A stretch of 64,000 nucleotides of DNA from Alloyangia pacifica (lineage in GTDB: Bacteria; Pseudomonadota; Alphaproteobacteria; Rhodobacterales; Rhodobacteraceae): positions 124,001-188,000 of the forward strand of contig NZ_FOZW01000012.1 of assembly GCF_900116195.1 (NCBI RefSeq), read 5' to 3'. Each line of letters begins with the position of its first letter. The first letter of the stretch is position 1. The translations under genes and the position numbers were made by a program. Under the pieces are notes generated by a model, which made no database searches, was not told the origin of the DNA, and saw only the letters and a list, made by a program, of their open reading frames with translations. This document shows, piece after piece, positions 27,158 to 35,805 of this stretch.

Positions 27158-29116
27158 TCAATCTCCTGCCGCGCGGCCCTTGAGGGCGACAATGCCCTTG
27201 GGTCGGAACTGGATGAACAGGATGATGAAGAGGATCATGTAGGTCTGCGCCGCCAGCGTGTTGCTGGGGTTCATCCACTCGATGCCCTTCTGCAGGATGC
27301 CGATCAGCGCGGCGCCCGCGAGGGTTCCCCAGACGTTGCCGACACCGCCGACGACCACGGTCATGAAGCTCTGCACGATGTAGTTGGCGCCCATCTCGGA
27401 GGTGACCTGCGCGTAGAGGCCGATGGCGATGCCAGCGATGCCCGCGATGCCCGAGCCGAGTCCGAAGGTCAGCATGTTGATCTTGTCGGGGTTGATGCCC
27501 ATCGAGGCGGCCATGCCGGGGTTCTGGGTGACGGCGCGGACCTCGAGGCCGATGCGGGTCTTATTGAGGATGAAGAGGATCAGGCACAGGAAGACCAGCG
27601 CCAGCACGAAGATCGCGATGCGGATATTGGCGATGCCGGCGACGTCGTTGATGATCCAGGCACCGTCGAGCCAATGCGGCGAGGTCAGCGGGCGGGCCTG
27701 GGTGCCGAAGATGTTCTTCGCCAGCTGCTGCAGCGCGATCGAGATGCCGAAGGTGGCGAGCAATGTTTCCAGCGGGCGGTGGTAGAGCCAGCGGATCACC
27801 AGCCGCTCCATGGCAACGCCGGCGGCGAAGGTGATCGCGAAGGCCAGCGGCAGGGCGACGATCAGCGACAGCGTGTAATCGGGGATGATCTGTTGCACCA
27901 CGTAGCCGGTATAGGCGCCCATCATGATGAACTCGCCATGCGCCATGTTGATCACCCCCATGACGCCGAAGGTGATGGCAAGGCCGATGGCGGCGAGGAA
28001 GTAGATCGAGGCCAGCGACAGCGAGTCGAGCCCGAAGTCCACCGCCTGCCAAAGGCCGACGCGGGTGCGCACCGAGCCGAGCGCCGCTTCGGCGGCTCCG
28101 GTGATCGCGGCATCGGGCTCGGTGTATTCCTCGTAAAAGACATGGGAGGCGAGGGCGGCGGCGCGGTCGTCCTCGGTGACGCGGGCGGGCACGAGACCTT
28201 CGGCGGCGAGGGCGGCATAGGCGCGGTCGCGGCCCGCTTCCGAGACGAGCTGGCCGAGCGGCACGCCGCCGACGGCACCATCCACGAGGTTGGCGGTGAG
28301 CGCGGCCTTAATCTGCTCGCGGCTCTGCACCGGCTGGGCGAGCTCGGCGCTGACCAGGCGGGCATAGGCCTCGGTCTCGGTCAGCTCCTTGCCGGGGGTC
28401 AGCTCGCGGGCGATGTTGGCGCCCTCGGGCAGGGTTTCGGCAACACCGGAGCGGGTGGTGAGGATCTGGTTGAGGACCGCGCGCACGTCGACGCTGAGCT
28501 CGGAGGACAGGGCCTCGATGGCGGCGATACGCACCTCGGGCGTGGCGCCGAAGCTGGCGGTGAGCATGCCGTCGAGGCGCTTCTTGCGGGCCAGAACGCC
28601 GGGGTCTTCCTCGGTCTCGATCGAGGCGCGCAGCGGCTCTATCTGGTCTGCCGAGGGGCTGCGGGCGATGGCGTCGAGCGCGGCGATGCGGTTGTTGATG
28701 TTCGGATCGGACAGCTGGAACTGCACCAGCGCGGTGCCGATCACCCGGCGCACACCGCCGTTGGGGCGAATCTGGTCGATCTCGGCACCGGGGGCGGTGC
28801 CTGCGGGGTCTCCGGTGACGATGTCGGTCAGCGCGTAGTCGCCGCCATCCTTCTTGGCGTAGAAGAACTGCCCGTCGGAGGTGCGCTGGTAGACCTCGCG
28901 GTCGGCCCAGTTCTGCAGGAAGGCGGGTACGGCGGGATCGCCGGAGGTGACGAGCGCCTCTATCAGCGTGTCCACGGTCTGGCGTCCGGGCTTGGCCACC
29001 TCGTCCGCATATTGCTGGAGGATCGCCTTGAGGCCCGTGTCCTGCGCAACGGCTGCGAGCGGCGCGAGTGTCAGGCAAAGCAGGAGCGCAAGGGCGGAGA
29101 GTAGCGCGCGCGGCAT
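27158..29116 (-). CDS. urtB: Urea ABC transporter permease UrtB with long periplasmic N-terminal domain
   Basis: A 652-residue protein from the ATG at 29116. A signal peptide (MPRALLSALALLLCLTLAPL, cleavage near VAQ) is followed by about 340 helix-rich residues with HEAT-like features (NINNRIAALDAIARSPSADQ). The LivH-type permease begins near residue 350 (LASIYFLAAIGLAITFGVMG, INMAHGEFIMMGAYTGYV, VRAVTQNPGMAASMGI, FGLGSGIAGIAGIA). The long N-terminal region is known from many proteobacterial UrtB proteins; its role is not established. Separated from urtA by a hairpin-bearing 90-bp gap. Confidence 0.93.
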   Translation of the reverse strand: MPRALLSALALLLCLTLAPLAAVAQDTGLKAILQQYADEVAKPGRQTVDTLIEALVTSGDPAVPAFLQNWADREVYQRTSDGQFFYAKKDGGDYALTDIVTGDPAGTAPGAEIDQIRPNGGVRRVIGTALVQFQLSDPNINNRIAALDAIARSPSADQIEPLRASIETEEDPGVLARKKRLDGMLTASFGATPEVRIAAIEALSSELSVDVRAVLNQILTTRSGVAETLPEGANIARELTPGKELTETEAYARLVSAELAQPVQSREQIKAALTANLVDGAVGGVPLGQLVSEAGRDRAYAALAAEGLVPARVTEDDRAAALASHVFYEEYTEPDAAITGAAEAALGSVRTRVGLWQAVDFGLDSLSLASIYFLAAIGLAITFGVMGVINMAHGEFIMMGAYTGYVVQQIIPDYTLSLIVALPLAFAITFAAGVAMERLVIRWLYHRPLETLLATFGISIALQQLAKNIFGTQARPLTSPHWLDGAWIINDVAGIANIRIAIFVLALVFLCLILFILNKTRIGLEVRAVTQNPGMAASMGINPDKINMLTFGLGSGIAGIAGIAIGLYAQVTSEMGANYIVQSFMTVVVGGVGNVWGTLAGAALIGILQKGIEWMNPSNTLAAQTYMILFIILFIQFRPKGIVALKGRAAGD

Positions 29117-29159
29117 GGGCGGCCCCCGGGAACAGAGTTCGGAAATCGGAACGATGGGG

Positions 29160-29192
29160 CGGCGGGCGCGCGGCTGATGCACGCGCCCGCCG
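29160..29192 (-). other. Hairpin between urtA and urtB
   Basis: CGGCGGGCGCG (29160-29170) pairs perfectly with CGCGCCCGCCG (29182-29192), 11 bp with an 11-nt loop, 14 bases after the urtA stop. No T run follows. Same placement as the hairpins after xylF and after the sugar-binding protein gene; probably sets a higher urtA level. Confidence 0.65.
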
Positions 29193-29206
29193 GAGGGTGG
29201 GTCAGA

Positions 29207-30505
29207 TCAGTAGTTGGACTGGATCTGCACGCAGCTCTCGGTCTCGGTGTTGTACATGCCGCACTCGAGGTCCTTCCAGTCGGACTTCAGGACGGCCGAG
29301 TCCGGCAGGAAGTCGGTCCAGGCATCGCCCGGAACCGGATCGGTTTCCGAGATGATGTCGAACTGGCCGTCGGCGCGGATCTCGCCGATCAGCACCGGCT
29401 TGGACAGGTGGTGGTTCACGCCCATCACGGCGGTGCCGCCGGTCAGGTTCGGGTACTCCTGGCCCCACATGGCTTCGCGCACGGCGTCGACATCGGTGGT
29501 CTCGGCGGCGGTCACCGCGTTCACCCACATGTTGAAGCCGATGTAGTGGGCTTCCATCGGGTCGTTGGTAACGCGGGCTTCATCGCCGATGAAGGCATGC
29601 CATTCCTTGATGAACTCGGCGTTCTCGGGGGTGTCGGCGGTCATGAAGTAGTTCCAGGCCGCGAGGTGGCCCACGAGGTTCGAGGTGTCGAGGCCGGAAA
29701 GCTCTTCTTCACCCACGGAGAAGGCCACCACGGGGATGTCGTCGGCCGAGACGCCCTGTGCCGCCAGTTCCTTGTAGAAGCCGATGTTGGCATCGCCGTT
29801 GATCGTCGAGATCACGCCGACCTGCTTGCCGTCGGCACCGAGCGCGACCACGTCGGAGACGATGGTCGACCAGTCGGAATGGCCGAAGGGGGTGTAGTTG
29901 ATGAAGATGTCTTCCTCGGCGATGCCCTTGTCCTTGAGATAGGCCTCGAGGATGCGGTTCGTGGTGCGCGGGTAGACGTAGTCGGTGCCGAGCAGGGCGA
30001 ATTTCTCGACGCCAAGCTCGTCGAGGAAGTAATCGGTGGCCGGGATCGCCTGCTGGTTCGGCGCGGCGCCGGTGTAGAAGACGTTCTTCGAGCTTTCCTC
30101 GCCTTCATACTGCACCGGGTAGAAGTAGAGCGCGTTCAGCTCTTCGATGACCGGCAGTACGGCCTTGCGCGAGGCGGATGTCCAGGAGCCGAAGATCACG
30201 TCGACCTCGTCGTTGGAGATCAGCTCGCGGGCCTTTTCCGCAAACAGCGGCCAGTCGGAGGCCGGGTCCTTCACCACAGCTTCGAGCTGGCAGCCCAGAA
30301 GCCCACCAGCGGCGTTCTGCTTCTCGATGAGCATCAGCATGGTGTCTTTCAAGGTGGTCTCGGAAATTGCCATGGTGCCGGAGAGCGAGTGCAGCACGCC
30401 CACCTTGATCGGGCAGTCAGCGGATTGCGCCGAAACCGCACCCGCGGAAATCATGGCCAGCGCGGCCACGGTGGAAAATTTCATTGCTTTGATCATGTTC
30501 AACAT
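29207..30505 (-). CDS. urtA: Urea-binding periplasmic protein UrtA
   Basis: A 432-residue type I solute-binding protein. ATGs at 30505 and 30496 are both possible; the second has AGGGA at a better distance. Signal peptide cleavage near AVSAQ. Motifs typical of UrtA: IKVGVLHSLSGTMAISETTL, LLGCQLEAVVKDPASDWP, VIFGSWTSASRKAVLPV, LFYPVQYEGEESSKNVFY and AAWNYF. First gene of urtABCDE; such operons usually respond to nitrogen limitation. No urease genes are in the window. Confidence 0.96.
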   Translation of the reverse strand: MLNMIKAMKFSTVAALAMISAGAVSAQSADCPIKVGVLHSLSGTMAISETTLKDTMLMLIEKQNAAGGLLGCQLEAVVKDPASDWPLFAEKARELISNDEVDVIFGSWTSASRKAVLPVIEELNALYFYPVQYEGEESSKNVFYTGAAPNQQAIPATDYFLDELGVEKFALLGTDYVYPRTTNRILEAYLKDKGIAEEDIFINYTPFGHSDWSTIVSDVVALGADGKQVGVISTINGDANIGFYKELAAQGVSADDIPVVAFSVGEEELSGLDTSNLVGHLAAWNYFMTADTPENAEFIKEWHAFIGDEARVTNDPMEAHYIGFNMWVNAVTAAETTDVDAVREAMWGQEYPNLTGGTAVMGVNHHLSKPVLIGEIRADGQFDIISETDPVPGDAWTDFLPDSAVLKSDWKDLECGMYNTETESCVQIQSNY

Positions 30506-30966
30506 CCCTAGAGAGCGGGGTCTTCGCTCCGCGCAGCGCGGCTCTTCCGGCCGGCGATCTGGGCGGGACCTCCTCCGCTTCGATTATCGTTGTGCCACAG
30601 GCGGCTGCCCTGTTGAGCTTGGTCCGCCTAGGCTCCCCGTTGACGCACCGACACGCGGCGCTCTCTTCGGATAACGGAGGCGGGACGACCCGCCACGTGC
30701 TTTCCGTATCGGAGCCTTGCGCCGGGATGGTGTGCTTATTTGGCGGGCATCACACGGCGTAATCGCTCAACATTTAGTCAAAAAATATGAAGAATGAGGC
30801 CCTTGTCGGGCTAAACTCAGTTGAATGCTTAGGAGATCAGATTCGTGACGGCTGAGTTGCCGGTTTTTTGGGCAGCGAAATCGGGGCGTGGAGCGTTTTT
30901 CTGCGCGGGGGGCTTTCCCTCCGCCTGCGAAACAGAGAACGTGAGCCTCAGAGCAAAGGGATTATC
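30506..30966. other. 461-bp divergent intergenic region (urtA / ATP-grasp)
   Basis: I searched both strands for a sigma-54 promoter (TGGCAC-N5-TTGC) and an NtrC-like site upstream of urtA and saw none. The stretch 30771-30795 is AT-rich (TTTAGTCAAAAAATATGAAG) and could hold the promoter of the plus-strand cluster. A leader hairpin with a T tract lies at 30849-30869. No convincing gene of normal size is present. Confidence 0.5.
30814..30869 (+). promoter_or_regulatory. Attenuator-like leader before the ATP-grasp cluster
   Basis: CGGC (30849-30852) and GCCG (30859-30862) form a small stem followed by GTTTTTT (T run 30864-30869). AACTCAG (30814-30820) can instead pair with CTGAGTT (30852-30858), which would consume the loop and one stem base, so the two folds exclude each other. 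A 22-codon ORF (30787-30855) ends inside the terminator loop but lacks a Shine-Dalgarno. The stems are short, so this is a candidate only. Confidence 0.35.
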
Positions 30967-32391
30967 ATGAGCGCCACGAAGCCAGCGATTTTCAATGAGA
31001 TGTTGAACGGCGAGCAGGTTCGCCCGCCCTATCAAAACCTCGAGAAATGGTACCGGTCGATGCCGGCGGAACTGCGAAGCCTCAAGCAGAGTGAGGCGGA
31101 GGCGCTGTTCCGAAGGGTCGGCATCACCTTCGCGGTCTACGGCGAGGGCGGCGATCCGGAGCGGCTCATTCCCTTCGACATGTTCCCGCGGGTGATGACC
31201 GCCGAGGAGTGGCGCAAGCTCGATCGCGGCGTGCGGCAGCGGGCGGCGGCGCTGAACGCCTTCCTCGCCGATGTCTACGACCGCCGGGAGATCATCCGTG
31301 CCGGCAAGATCCCCGAGCATCTGGTCACCAACAACGAGGCCTTCGAAAAGGCCGCCATCGGCTTCCGCCCGCCGCGCGGTGTGTTCAGCCATATCGTCGG
31401 GGTCGACCTGGTGCGCACCGGACCCGACCAGTTCTACGTGCTGGAAGACAACTGCCGCACGCCCTCGGGTGTCAGCTACATGCTGCAGAACCGCGAGATT
31501 ATGATGCGCATGTTCCCGCAGCTCTTCATGGAAAGCCGCATCCGCCCCGTCGATGGCTACGCCGGCCTGCTGAAGAAGACCCTCGCGTCTGTGGCGCCGC
31601 AGAAATGCCAGGGCGAGCCGAACATCGTCATCCTCACGCCGGGCCATTTCAACTCGGCCTACTACGAACACAGCTTCCTTGCCGACCTGATGGGCGTGGA
31701 GCTGGTCGAGGGGCAGGACCTCTTCGTCGAGGGTGATTTCGTCTGGATGAAGACCACCGAGGGTCCCAAGAAGGTCGACGTGATCTACCGACGGATCGAC
31801 GACGCCTTCATCGACCCGCTGTGCTTCCGGCCGGATTCGATGCTGGGCGTGCCTGGCCTGATGAGCGTCTACCGCTCGGGCGGGGTGACCATCTGCTCGG
31901 CTCCCGGCGCGGGCGTCGCCGACGACAAGGCGATCTACACCTTCGTGCCCGAGATGATCCGCTTCTACCTCGGCGAGGAGCCGATCCTCGAGAACGTGCC
32001 CACCTGGCAATGCGCGAAACAGGACGACTGCAAGTACGTGCTGGAGAACCTCTCGGAGCTCGTGGTCAAGGAAGTGCACGGCTCGGGCGGCTACGGCATG
32101 CTCGTGGGGCCCAAGTCCGACAAGTCGACCATCGAGTCTTTTGCCGCGAAGATCCGCAAGAACCCCGACAACTACATCGCCCAGCCGACGCTGGCGCTCT
32201 CGGCCTGTCCCACATTTGTCGAGGAGGGGATCGCGCCACGCCACGTCGATTTGCGACCCTATTGCCTCGTGGGGGAAACCATCGAGTTGGTGCCGGGCGG
32301 GCTAACCCGCGTGGCGCTGACCGAGGGGTCGCTCGTGGTGAACTCGTCGCAGGGCGGCGGGGTCAAGGACACCTGGGTATTGGCGGAGTGA
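30967..32391 (+). CDS. Circularly permuted ATP-grasp protein (DUF404/407 type)
   Basis: A 474-residue protein from the ATG at 30967, with AAAGGG 9 bases upstream. It belongs to the circularly permuted type 2 ATP-grasp family: GSGGYGMLVGPKSDK is the ATP-binding loop, and YVLEDNCRTPSGVSYMLQNR, VDVIYRRIDDAFIDPLCF and RHVDLRPYCLVGE are other family blocks with metal/ATP residues. ATP-grasp enzymes form amide bonds through acyl-phosphates, so a peptide or amide ligase role is expected. It is the first of four genes with alpha-E, transglutaminase and Anbu proteins. Confidence 0.9.
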   Translation: MSATKPAIFNEMLNGEQVRPPYQNLEKWYRSMPAELRSLKQSEAEALFRRVGITFAVYGEGGDPERLIPFDMFPRVMTAEEWRKLDRGVRQRAAALNAFLADVYDRREIIRAGKIPEHLVTNNEAFEKAAIGFRPPRGVFSHIVGVDLVRTGPDQFYVLEDNCRTPSGVSYMLQNREIMMRMFPQLFMESRIRPVDGYAGLLKKTLASVAPQKCQGEPNIVILTPGHFNSAYYEHSFLADLMGVELVEGQDLFVEGDFVWMKTTEGPKKVDVIYRRIDDAFIDPLCFRPDSMLGVPGLMSVYRSGGVTICSAPGAGVADDKAIYTFVPEMIRFYLGEEPILENVPTWQCAKQDDCKYVLENLSELVVKEVHGSGGYGMLVGPKSDKSTIESFAAKIRKNPDNYIAQPTLALSACPTFVEEGIAPRHVDLRPYCLVGETIELVPGGLTRVALTEGSLVVNSSQGGGVKDTWVLAE

Positions 32392-32395
32392 CGAC

Positions 32396-33349
32396 ATGCT
32401 GAGCCGGACTGCAGAACACCTTTACTGGATGGCGCGCTACATCGAGCGCACCGAAACCACCGCCCGCCTGCTCGAGGTCGGCGCCCGCAACGCGCTGCTG
32501 CCCAATGCCACAGGCGGCTACCGCAACGACTGGGAGGCCGTGCTCCAGGCAAAGGGCACGCTCGAACCCTTCATCGAGAAATACAAGGACACCAACCAGC
32601 GCAATATCGAGACCTGGCTGTTCTTCGACTCGGACAACCCGTCGTCGGTCTATTCGTGCCTGTCGGCGGCGCGGGAGAACGCGCGCGTGGTGCGCACGGC
32701 GCTGACCGCCCCGGCCTGGGACGCGATCAACACCTCGTTCCAGGAGCTTCAGCAGCTCCACCGCACCGAGCGCAGCAAGCTGATGGTGACCGATTTGTGC
32801 GAATGGACGCTGCGCTCCTGCCAGCTGATCCGCGGTGCCATCATGTCGACCCAGCTGCGCAACGACGGATACGACTTCATGGGCATCGGAACCACCGTGG
32901 AGCGCGCCGACAACACCGCGCGGCTGATCGACGTGAAATACTACGTGCTGCTGCCCTCGGTGAACTATGTCGGCTCGGGGCTCGACCAGAGCCAATGGGC
33001 CCTTCTGCTGCAGTCGATGACCGCGCAGAGGGCCTTCAACTGGAGCTACCAGGGCGAGATCACCGCCGCCAAGATCGCGCATCTGCTGATCCTCAACCGC
33101 CGCTTCCCGCGCTCGCTGCGCGCCTGCGCGCAATGGTATTGCGAACATCTCGACAATCTCGCCGAGAGCTACCAGACTGCAACGGCGGCGCAGGAGGTGG
33201 CGCACAAGTTGCTCGACGATCTGCGTGCGGCGACCGTCGAGGACATTTTCGAGGAGGGGCTGCACGAATTCCTCGCGCGATTCATGTCGCGCAACGCCGA
33301 GGTCGCGACCACGGTGCAAGAGGTCTACCTGAGCGGACTGCCGGCATGA
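32396..33349 (+). CDS. Alpha-E domain-containing protein (DUF403)
   Basis: A 317-residue, almost entirely helical protein. It begins with the family signature MLSRTAEHLYWMARYIERTE, followed by ETTARLLEVGARNALL. Later blocks include LRSCQLIRGAIMSTQLRNDG, GTTVERADNTARLIDVKYY and EDIFEEGLHEFLARF. No catalytic motif is recognised; family members are found with ATP-grasp and transglutaminase genes and are thought to act with them. It follows the ATP-grasp gene by 4 bp and overlaps the transglutaminase by 4 (ATGA), so translation is coupled. Confidence 0.9.
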   Translation: MLSRTAEHLYWMARYIERTETTARLLEVGARNALLPNATGGYRNDWEAVLQAKGTLEPFIEKYKDTNQRNIETWLFFDSDNPSSVYSCLSAARENARVVRTALTAPAWDAINTSFQELQQLHRTERSKLMVTDLCEWTLRSCQLIRGAIMSTQLRNDGYDFMGIGTTVERADNTARLIDVKYYVLLPSVNYVGSGLDQSQWALLLQSMTAQRAFNWSYQGEITAAKIAHLLILNRRFPRSLRACAQWYCEHLDNLAESYQTATAAQEVAHKLLDDLRAATVEDIFEEGLHEFLARFMSRNAEVATTVQEVYLSGLPA

Positions 33350-34185
33350 GACTTTCGATCCGACATATCACCCGCTACCGGTTCGACGAGCCGGTGCGCG
33401 GCATCGTGCAATCCCAGAAGCTCTGGCCGGCCGAATGCGCCAACCAGCGCATCCTGTCGTGGGAGGTAACCTCGCACGGCGGCCAGACCGGGGCGGAATT
33501 CGTCGACGGTGCCGGCGACATGATCCGCCTCGCCACCTGGCGAGGCCCGCTGACCGAACTGACCGTCGAGGTGGCGGGCGAGGTCGAGACCTCGGACCTC
33601 TACGGCGTGTTGCGCGACCACCGCGAGCGCGTCCCGGCCTCGGCCTATCTGCGGCCGACCCGGCAGGTCGAGGCCGATGCCGAGCTGAAGGCGCTCTCGG
33701 CGGTGGCGCTCAAGGGCATGGAGGAGGCCAGCGCGCTCGACCGCGCCCATGCGCTCAGCCGTGCCGTCTCGGAGGCGATCGCCTACAAGCCCGGCGAGAC
33801 CAAGCCGCACACCACCGCCGCGGAGGCGCTCTCGGGCGGGGTCGGCGTGTGCCAGGACCACGCCCATGCGCTGATCTCCATCGCCCATGTGGCCGAGATG
33901 CCGGCGCGCTATGTCACCGGCTACCTGCAGGCCAGCGAAGATGGCTCGCCGCATGAGGCCAGCCACGCCTGGGCCGAGATCTGGGTGCCCGAGCTTGGCT
34001 GGGTGGGCTTCGACGCGGCGAACAAATGCTGCCCCGACGAGCGCTACGTTCGGCTCGGATCGGGCTATGACGCGCTCGACGCCGCACCGATCCGCGGGCT
34101 GGTGCAGGGCGCGACGCCGGAAGAACACCTCGAGGTCGAGGTCATGGTGAACGCCGTCCAATCCGGGCAACAACAGCAGCAGTGA
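33346..34185 (+). CDS. Transglutaminase-like cysteine protease
   Basis: A 279-residue protein with the N-terminal beta domain of bacterial transglutaminase-like proteins (MRLSIRHITRYRFDEPVRGI). The core triad is Cys169 (GVGVCQDHAH), His207 (EASHAWAEIW) and Asp223 (GWVGFDAANK). The C terminus ends in a glutamine run (QSGQQQQQ). Such enzymes cleave or transfer acyl groups at amide bonds; here it may process the product of the neighbouring ATP-grasp ligase. No signal peptide, so the system looks cytoplasmic. Co-translated with alpha-E. Confidence 0.9.
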   Translation: MRLSIRHITRYRFDEPVRGIVQSQKLWPAECANQRILSWEVTSHGGQTGAEFVDGAGDMIRLATWRGPLTELTVEVAGEVETSDLYGVLRDHRERVPASAYLRPTRQVEADAELKALSAVALKGMEEASALDRAHALSRAVSEAIAYKPGETKPHTTAAEALSGGVGVCQDHAHALISIAHVAEMPARYVTGYLQASEDGSPHEASHAWAEIWVPELGWVGFDAANKCCPDERYVRLGSGYDALDAAPIRGLVQGATPEEHLEVEVMVNAVQSGQQQQQ

Positions 34186-34324
34186 ACGGATCGGGCGGAG
34201 GAGGGGCCGCCCGGAAATGAGCCGCCGCTCACCAAGCCGTAACCCTATCCCTTCGAGCAGGATTGCCGGGGCGGTGGCGCGGCGGTATATCGGTGCGTTG
34301 CCTATCGGAAGGACTCGGGGACAG

Positions 34325-35047
34325 ATGACCTATTGCGTGGGATTGCTGCTGGATGCGGGCGTTGTTCTGCTGTCCGACACGCGCACCAATGCCGGGCTCG
34401 ACAATATTGCGACCTATCGCAAGATGTTCCTTTTCGAACAACCGGGTGACCGCGCCATCGGCATCATGACCGCGGGCTCGCTGTCGATCACCCAGACGGT
34501 GATCGCGCGGCTGACCGAGGCCAACGAGGATGCCGACTCGCCCCGCTCGATCCTGCGCGCGCCGGGCATGCTGCAGGTCGCCGAGATCGTCGGCGCCACT
34601 CTGTCCGATGTCACCTCCGAGGTGTCGGGCAAGATGGAGCGGATGAATCAGAGCGCCACCGCCTCGATGATCGTCGCGGGCCAGCGCAAGGGCGGGCCGA
34701 TGCGCATGTTCCTCGTCTACCCCGAGGGCAATTTCATCGAGGCCACCCCCGACACGCCCTTCCTGCAGATCGGTGAGCACAAGTACGGCAAGCCGATCCT
34801 CGACCGGGTGATCGCGGCCGAGACCACGCTGGCGGATGCCGAGAAGGCGGTTCTCCTGTCGATGGATTCGACCCTGCGTTCGAATCTCAGCGTCGGCATG
34901 CCGCTCGATTTTGCGGTGATCGAGCGTGACGCGCTGGCAGTCACCCGGCGGCGGCGCATCGAGCCGACGGATGAGGCCTTCCAGAAGATGAGCCACGACT
35001 GGTCCGAGGCGCTGCGCAACGCCTTTGCCGAGATCGACCCGATCTGA
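34325..35047 (+). CDS. Anbu-type proteasome-like protease
   Basis: A 240-residue protein of the proteasome beta-subunit superfamily, distinct from HslV in length and sequence. Removal of Met exposes Thr (MTYCVGLLLDAG), the expected N-terminal nucleophile; Asp18 (SDTRTNAG) and Lys33 (YRKMF) match the active-site acid and lysine. Other family blocks are IGIMTAGSLSITQ, TLRSNLSVGMPLDFAVI and a long C-terminal helix. Anbu proteins assemble into rings or helical rings; physiological substrates are unknown. It ends the ATP-grasp/alpha-E/transglutaminase group, 139 bp after the transglutaminase. Confidence 0.9.
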   Translation: MTYCVGLLLDAGVVLLSDTRTNAGLDNIATYRKMFLFEQPGDRAIGIMTAGSLSITQTVIARLTEANEDADSPRSILRAPGMLQVAEIVGATLSDVTSEVSGKMERMNQSATASMIVAGQRKGGPMRMFLVYPEGNFIEATPDTPFLQIGEHKYGKPILDRVIAAETTLADAEKAVLLSMDSTLRSNLSVGMPLDFAVIERDALAVTRRRRIEPTDEAFQKMSHDWSEALRNAFAEIDPI

Positions 35048-35050
35048 AAT

Positions 35051-35087
35051 CCGGCGCAGCTGACGCCTGAGAACACAGGCGCGCCGG
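35051..35087 (+). terminator. Nested hairpin after the Anbu gene
   Basis: Outer stem CCGGCG (35051-35056)/CGCCGG (35082-35087) and inner stem CGCCTG (35064-35069)/CAGGCG (35076-35081) with a 7-nt one-sided bulge and loop AGAACA, 3 bases after the stop codon. No T run; possible terminator or 3'-end structure. The remaining gap to cheD (to 35280) shows nothing else. Confidence 0.4.
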
Positions 35088-35280
35088 GCGCTCCGTCTGT
35101 CCCCAAGATCTGCCCCAAGACACGCAGTAGGCATGGCGCCTGTCGGCGCAAGGTGCGCTTTCGCTTTGCCCGTTGTCTTCTGGAGTTTCCTGCATCCCGG
35201 GGCCTCATTCGTCGGGCTGTGAAAGGCGATGGGTCTTCGAAGATGGCATGCCCGCCTGCTTGGCCCCGCAACCGGCGCCC

Positions 35281-35805
35281 TCAGAACAGCGTGATCTCGG
35301 ACGTCGGCGGTTTCGGAGGCTTTATGGGCGCCACGGCCTCGATCTCTCCGGGCACGATGAACTGCCGCACCCGTCCATCCGCAGGCCAGAAGCGGATGCG
35401 TCGCGCCGAGGTGCCGCCGGTGCTTTCCGAGGCGAGCGGGATCGCCTCGTTCTGTAGGAATTCCTTGGCAAAGGTGACATTTGAGCCGCCGATGTCGCGC
35501 AGCTGGCTGAGCATATTGGCCCCGCCGAAAAGCTTGGCAACCAGCCGGTTCTTGCGCGCGCCGCTTTTCAGCAGCCCGTTGATCAGCAGCTCCATCGAAT
35601 AGGCGCCATAGCGCACGTTCTCACCCTCCTTGCCGGCGCGTTGCGGCAGCAGGAAGTGGTTCATCCCGCCGACCCCGGCCTCGACATCGGTCAGGCAGAC
35701 CGCCACGCAGGAGCCGAGCACGGTGGACAGTACCTCAACGCGAGACACGGAGATCCGGTATTCGCCCTGGATCACGTTCACCAGCTTTTCTGCGCCATCG
35801 GTCAT
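35281..35805 (-). CDS. cheD: Chemoreceptor glutamine deamidase CheD
   Basis: A 174-residue CheD. Catalytic Cys33 (LGSCVAVCL) and His50 (GMNHFLLP) are 17 residues apart as in characterised CheD. At the third position Ser27/Thr28 occur where Thr is usual. It deamidates receptor glutamines and can interact with CheC-type phosphatases. The C terminus is proline/lysine-rich (PIKPPKPPTSE). Last gene of the che operon, overlapping cheB by 4 bases. No chemoreceptor gene is in the window. Confidence 0.93.
   Translation of the reverse strand: MTDGAEKLVNVIQGEYRISVSRVEVLSTVLGSCVAVCLTDVEAGVGGMNHFLLPQRAGKEGENVRYGAYSMELLINGLLKSGARKNRLVAKLFGGANMLSQLRDIGGSNVTFAKEFLQNEAIPLASESTGGTSARRIRFWPADGRVRQFIVPGEIEAVAPIKPPKPPTSEITLF

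Noticed and set aside
30506-30966. Sigma-54/NtrC promoter for urtA
   Set aside because: Expected from biology of urt operons, but neither GG-N10-GC at proper spacing with the TGGCAC/TTGC context nor an NtrC palindrome could be found by eye.
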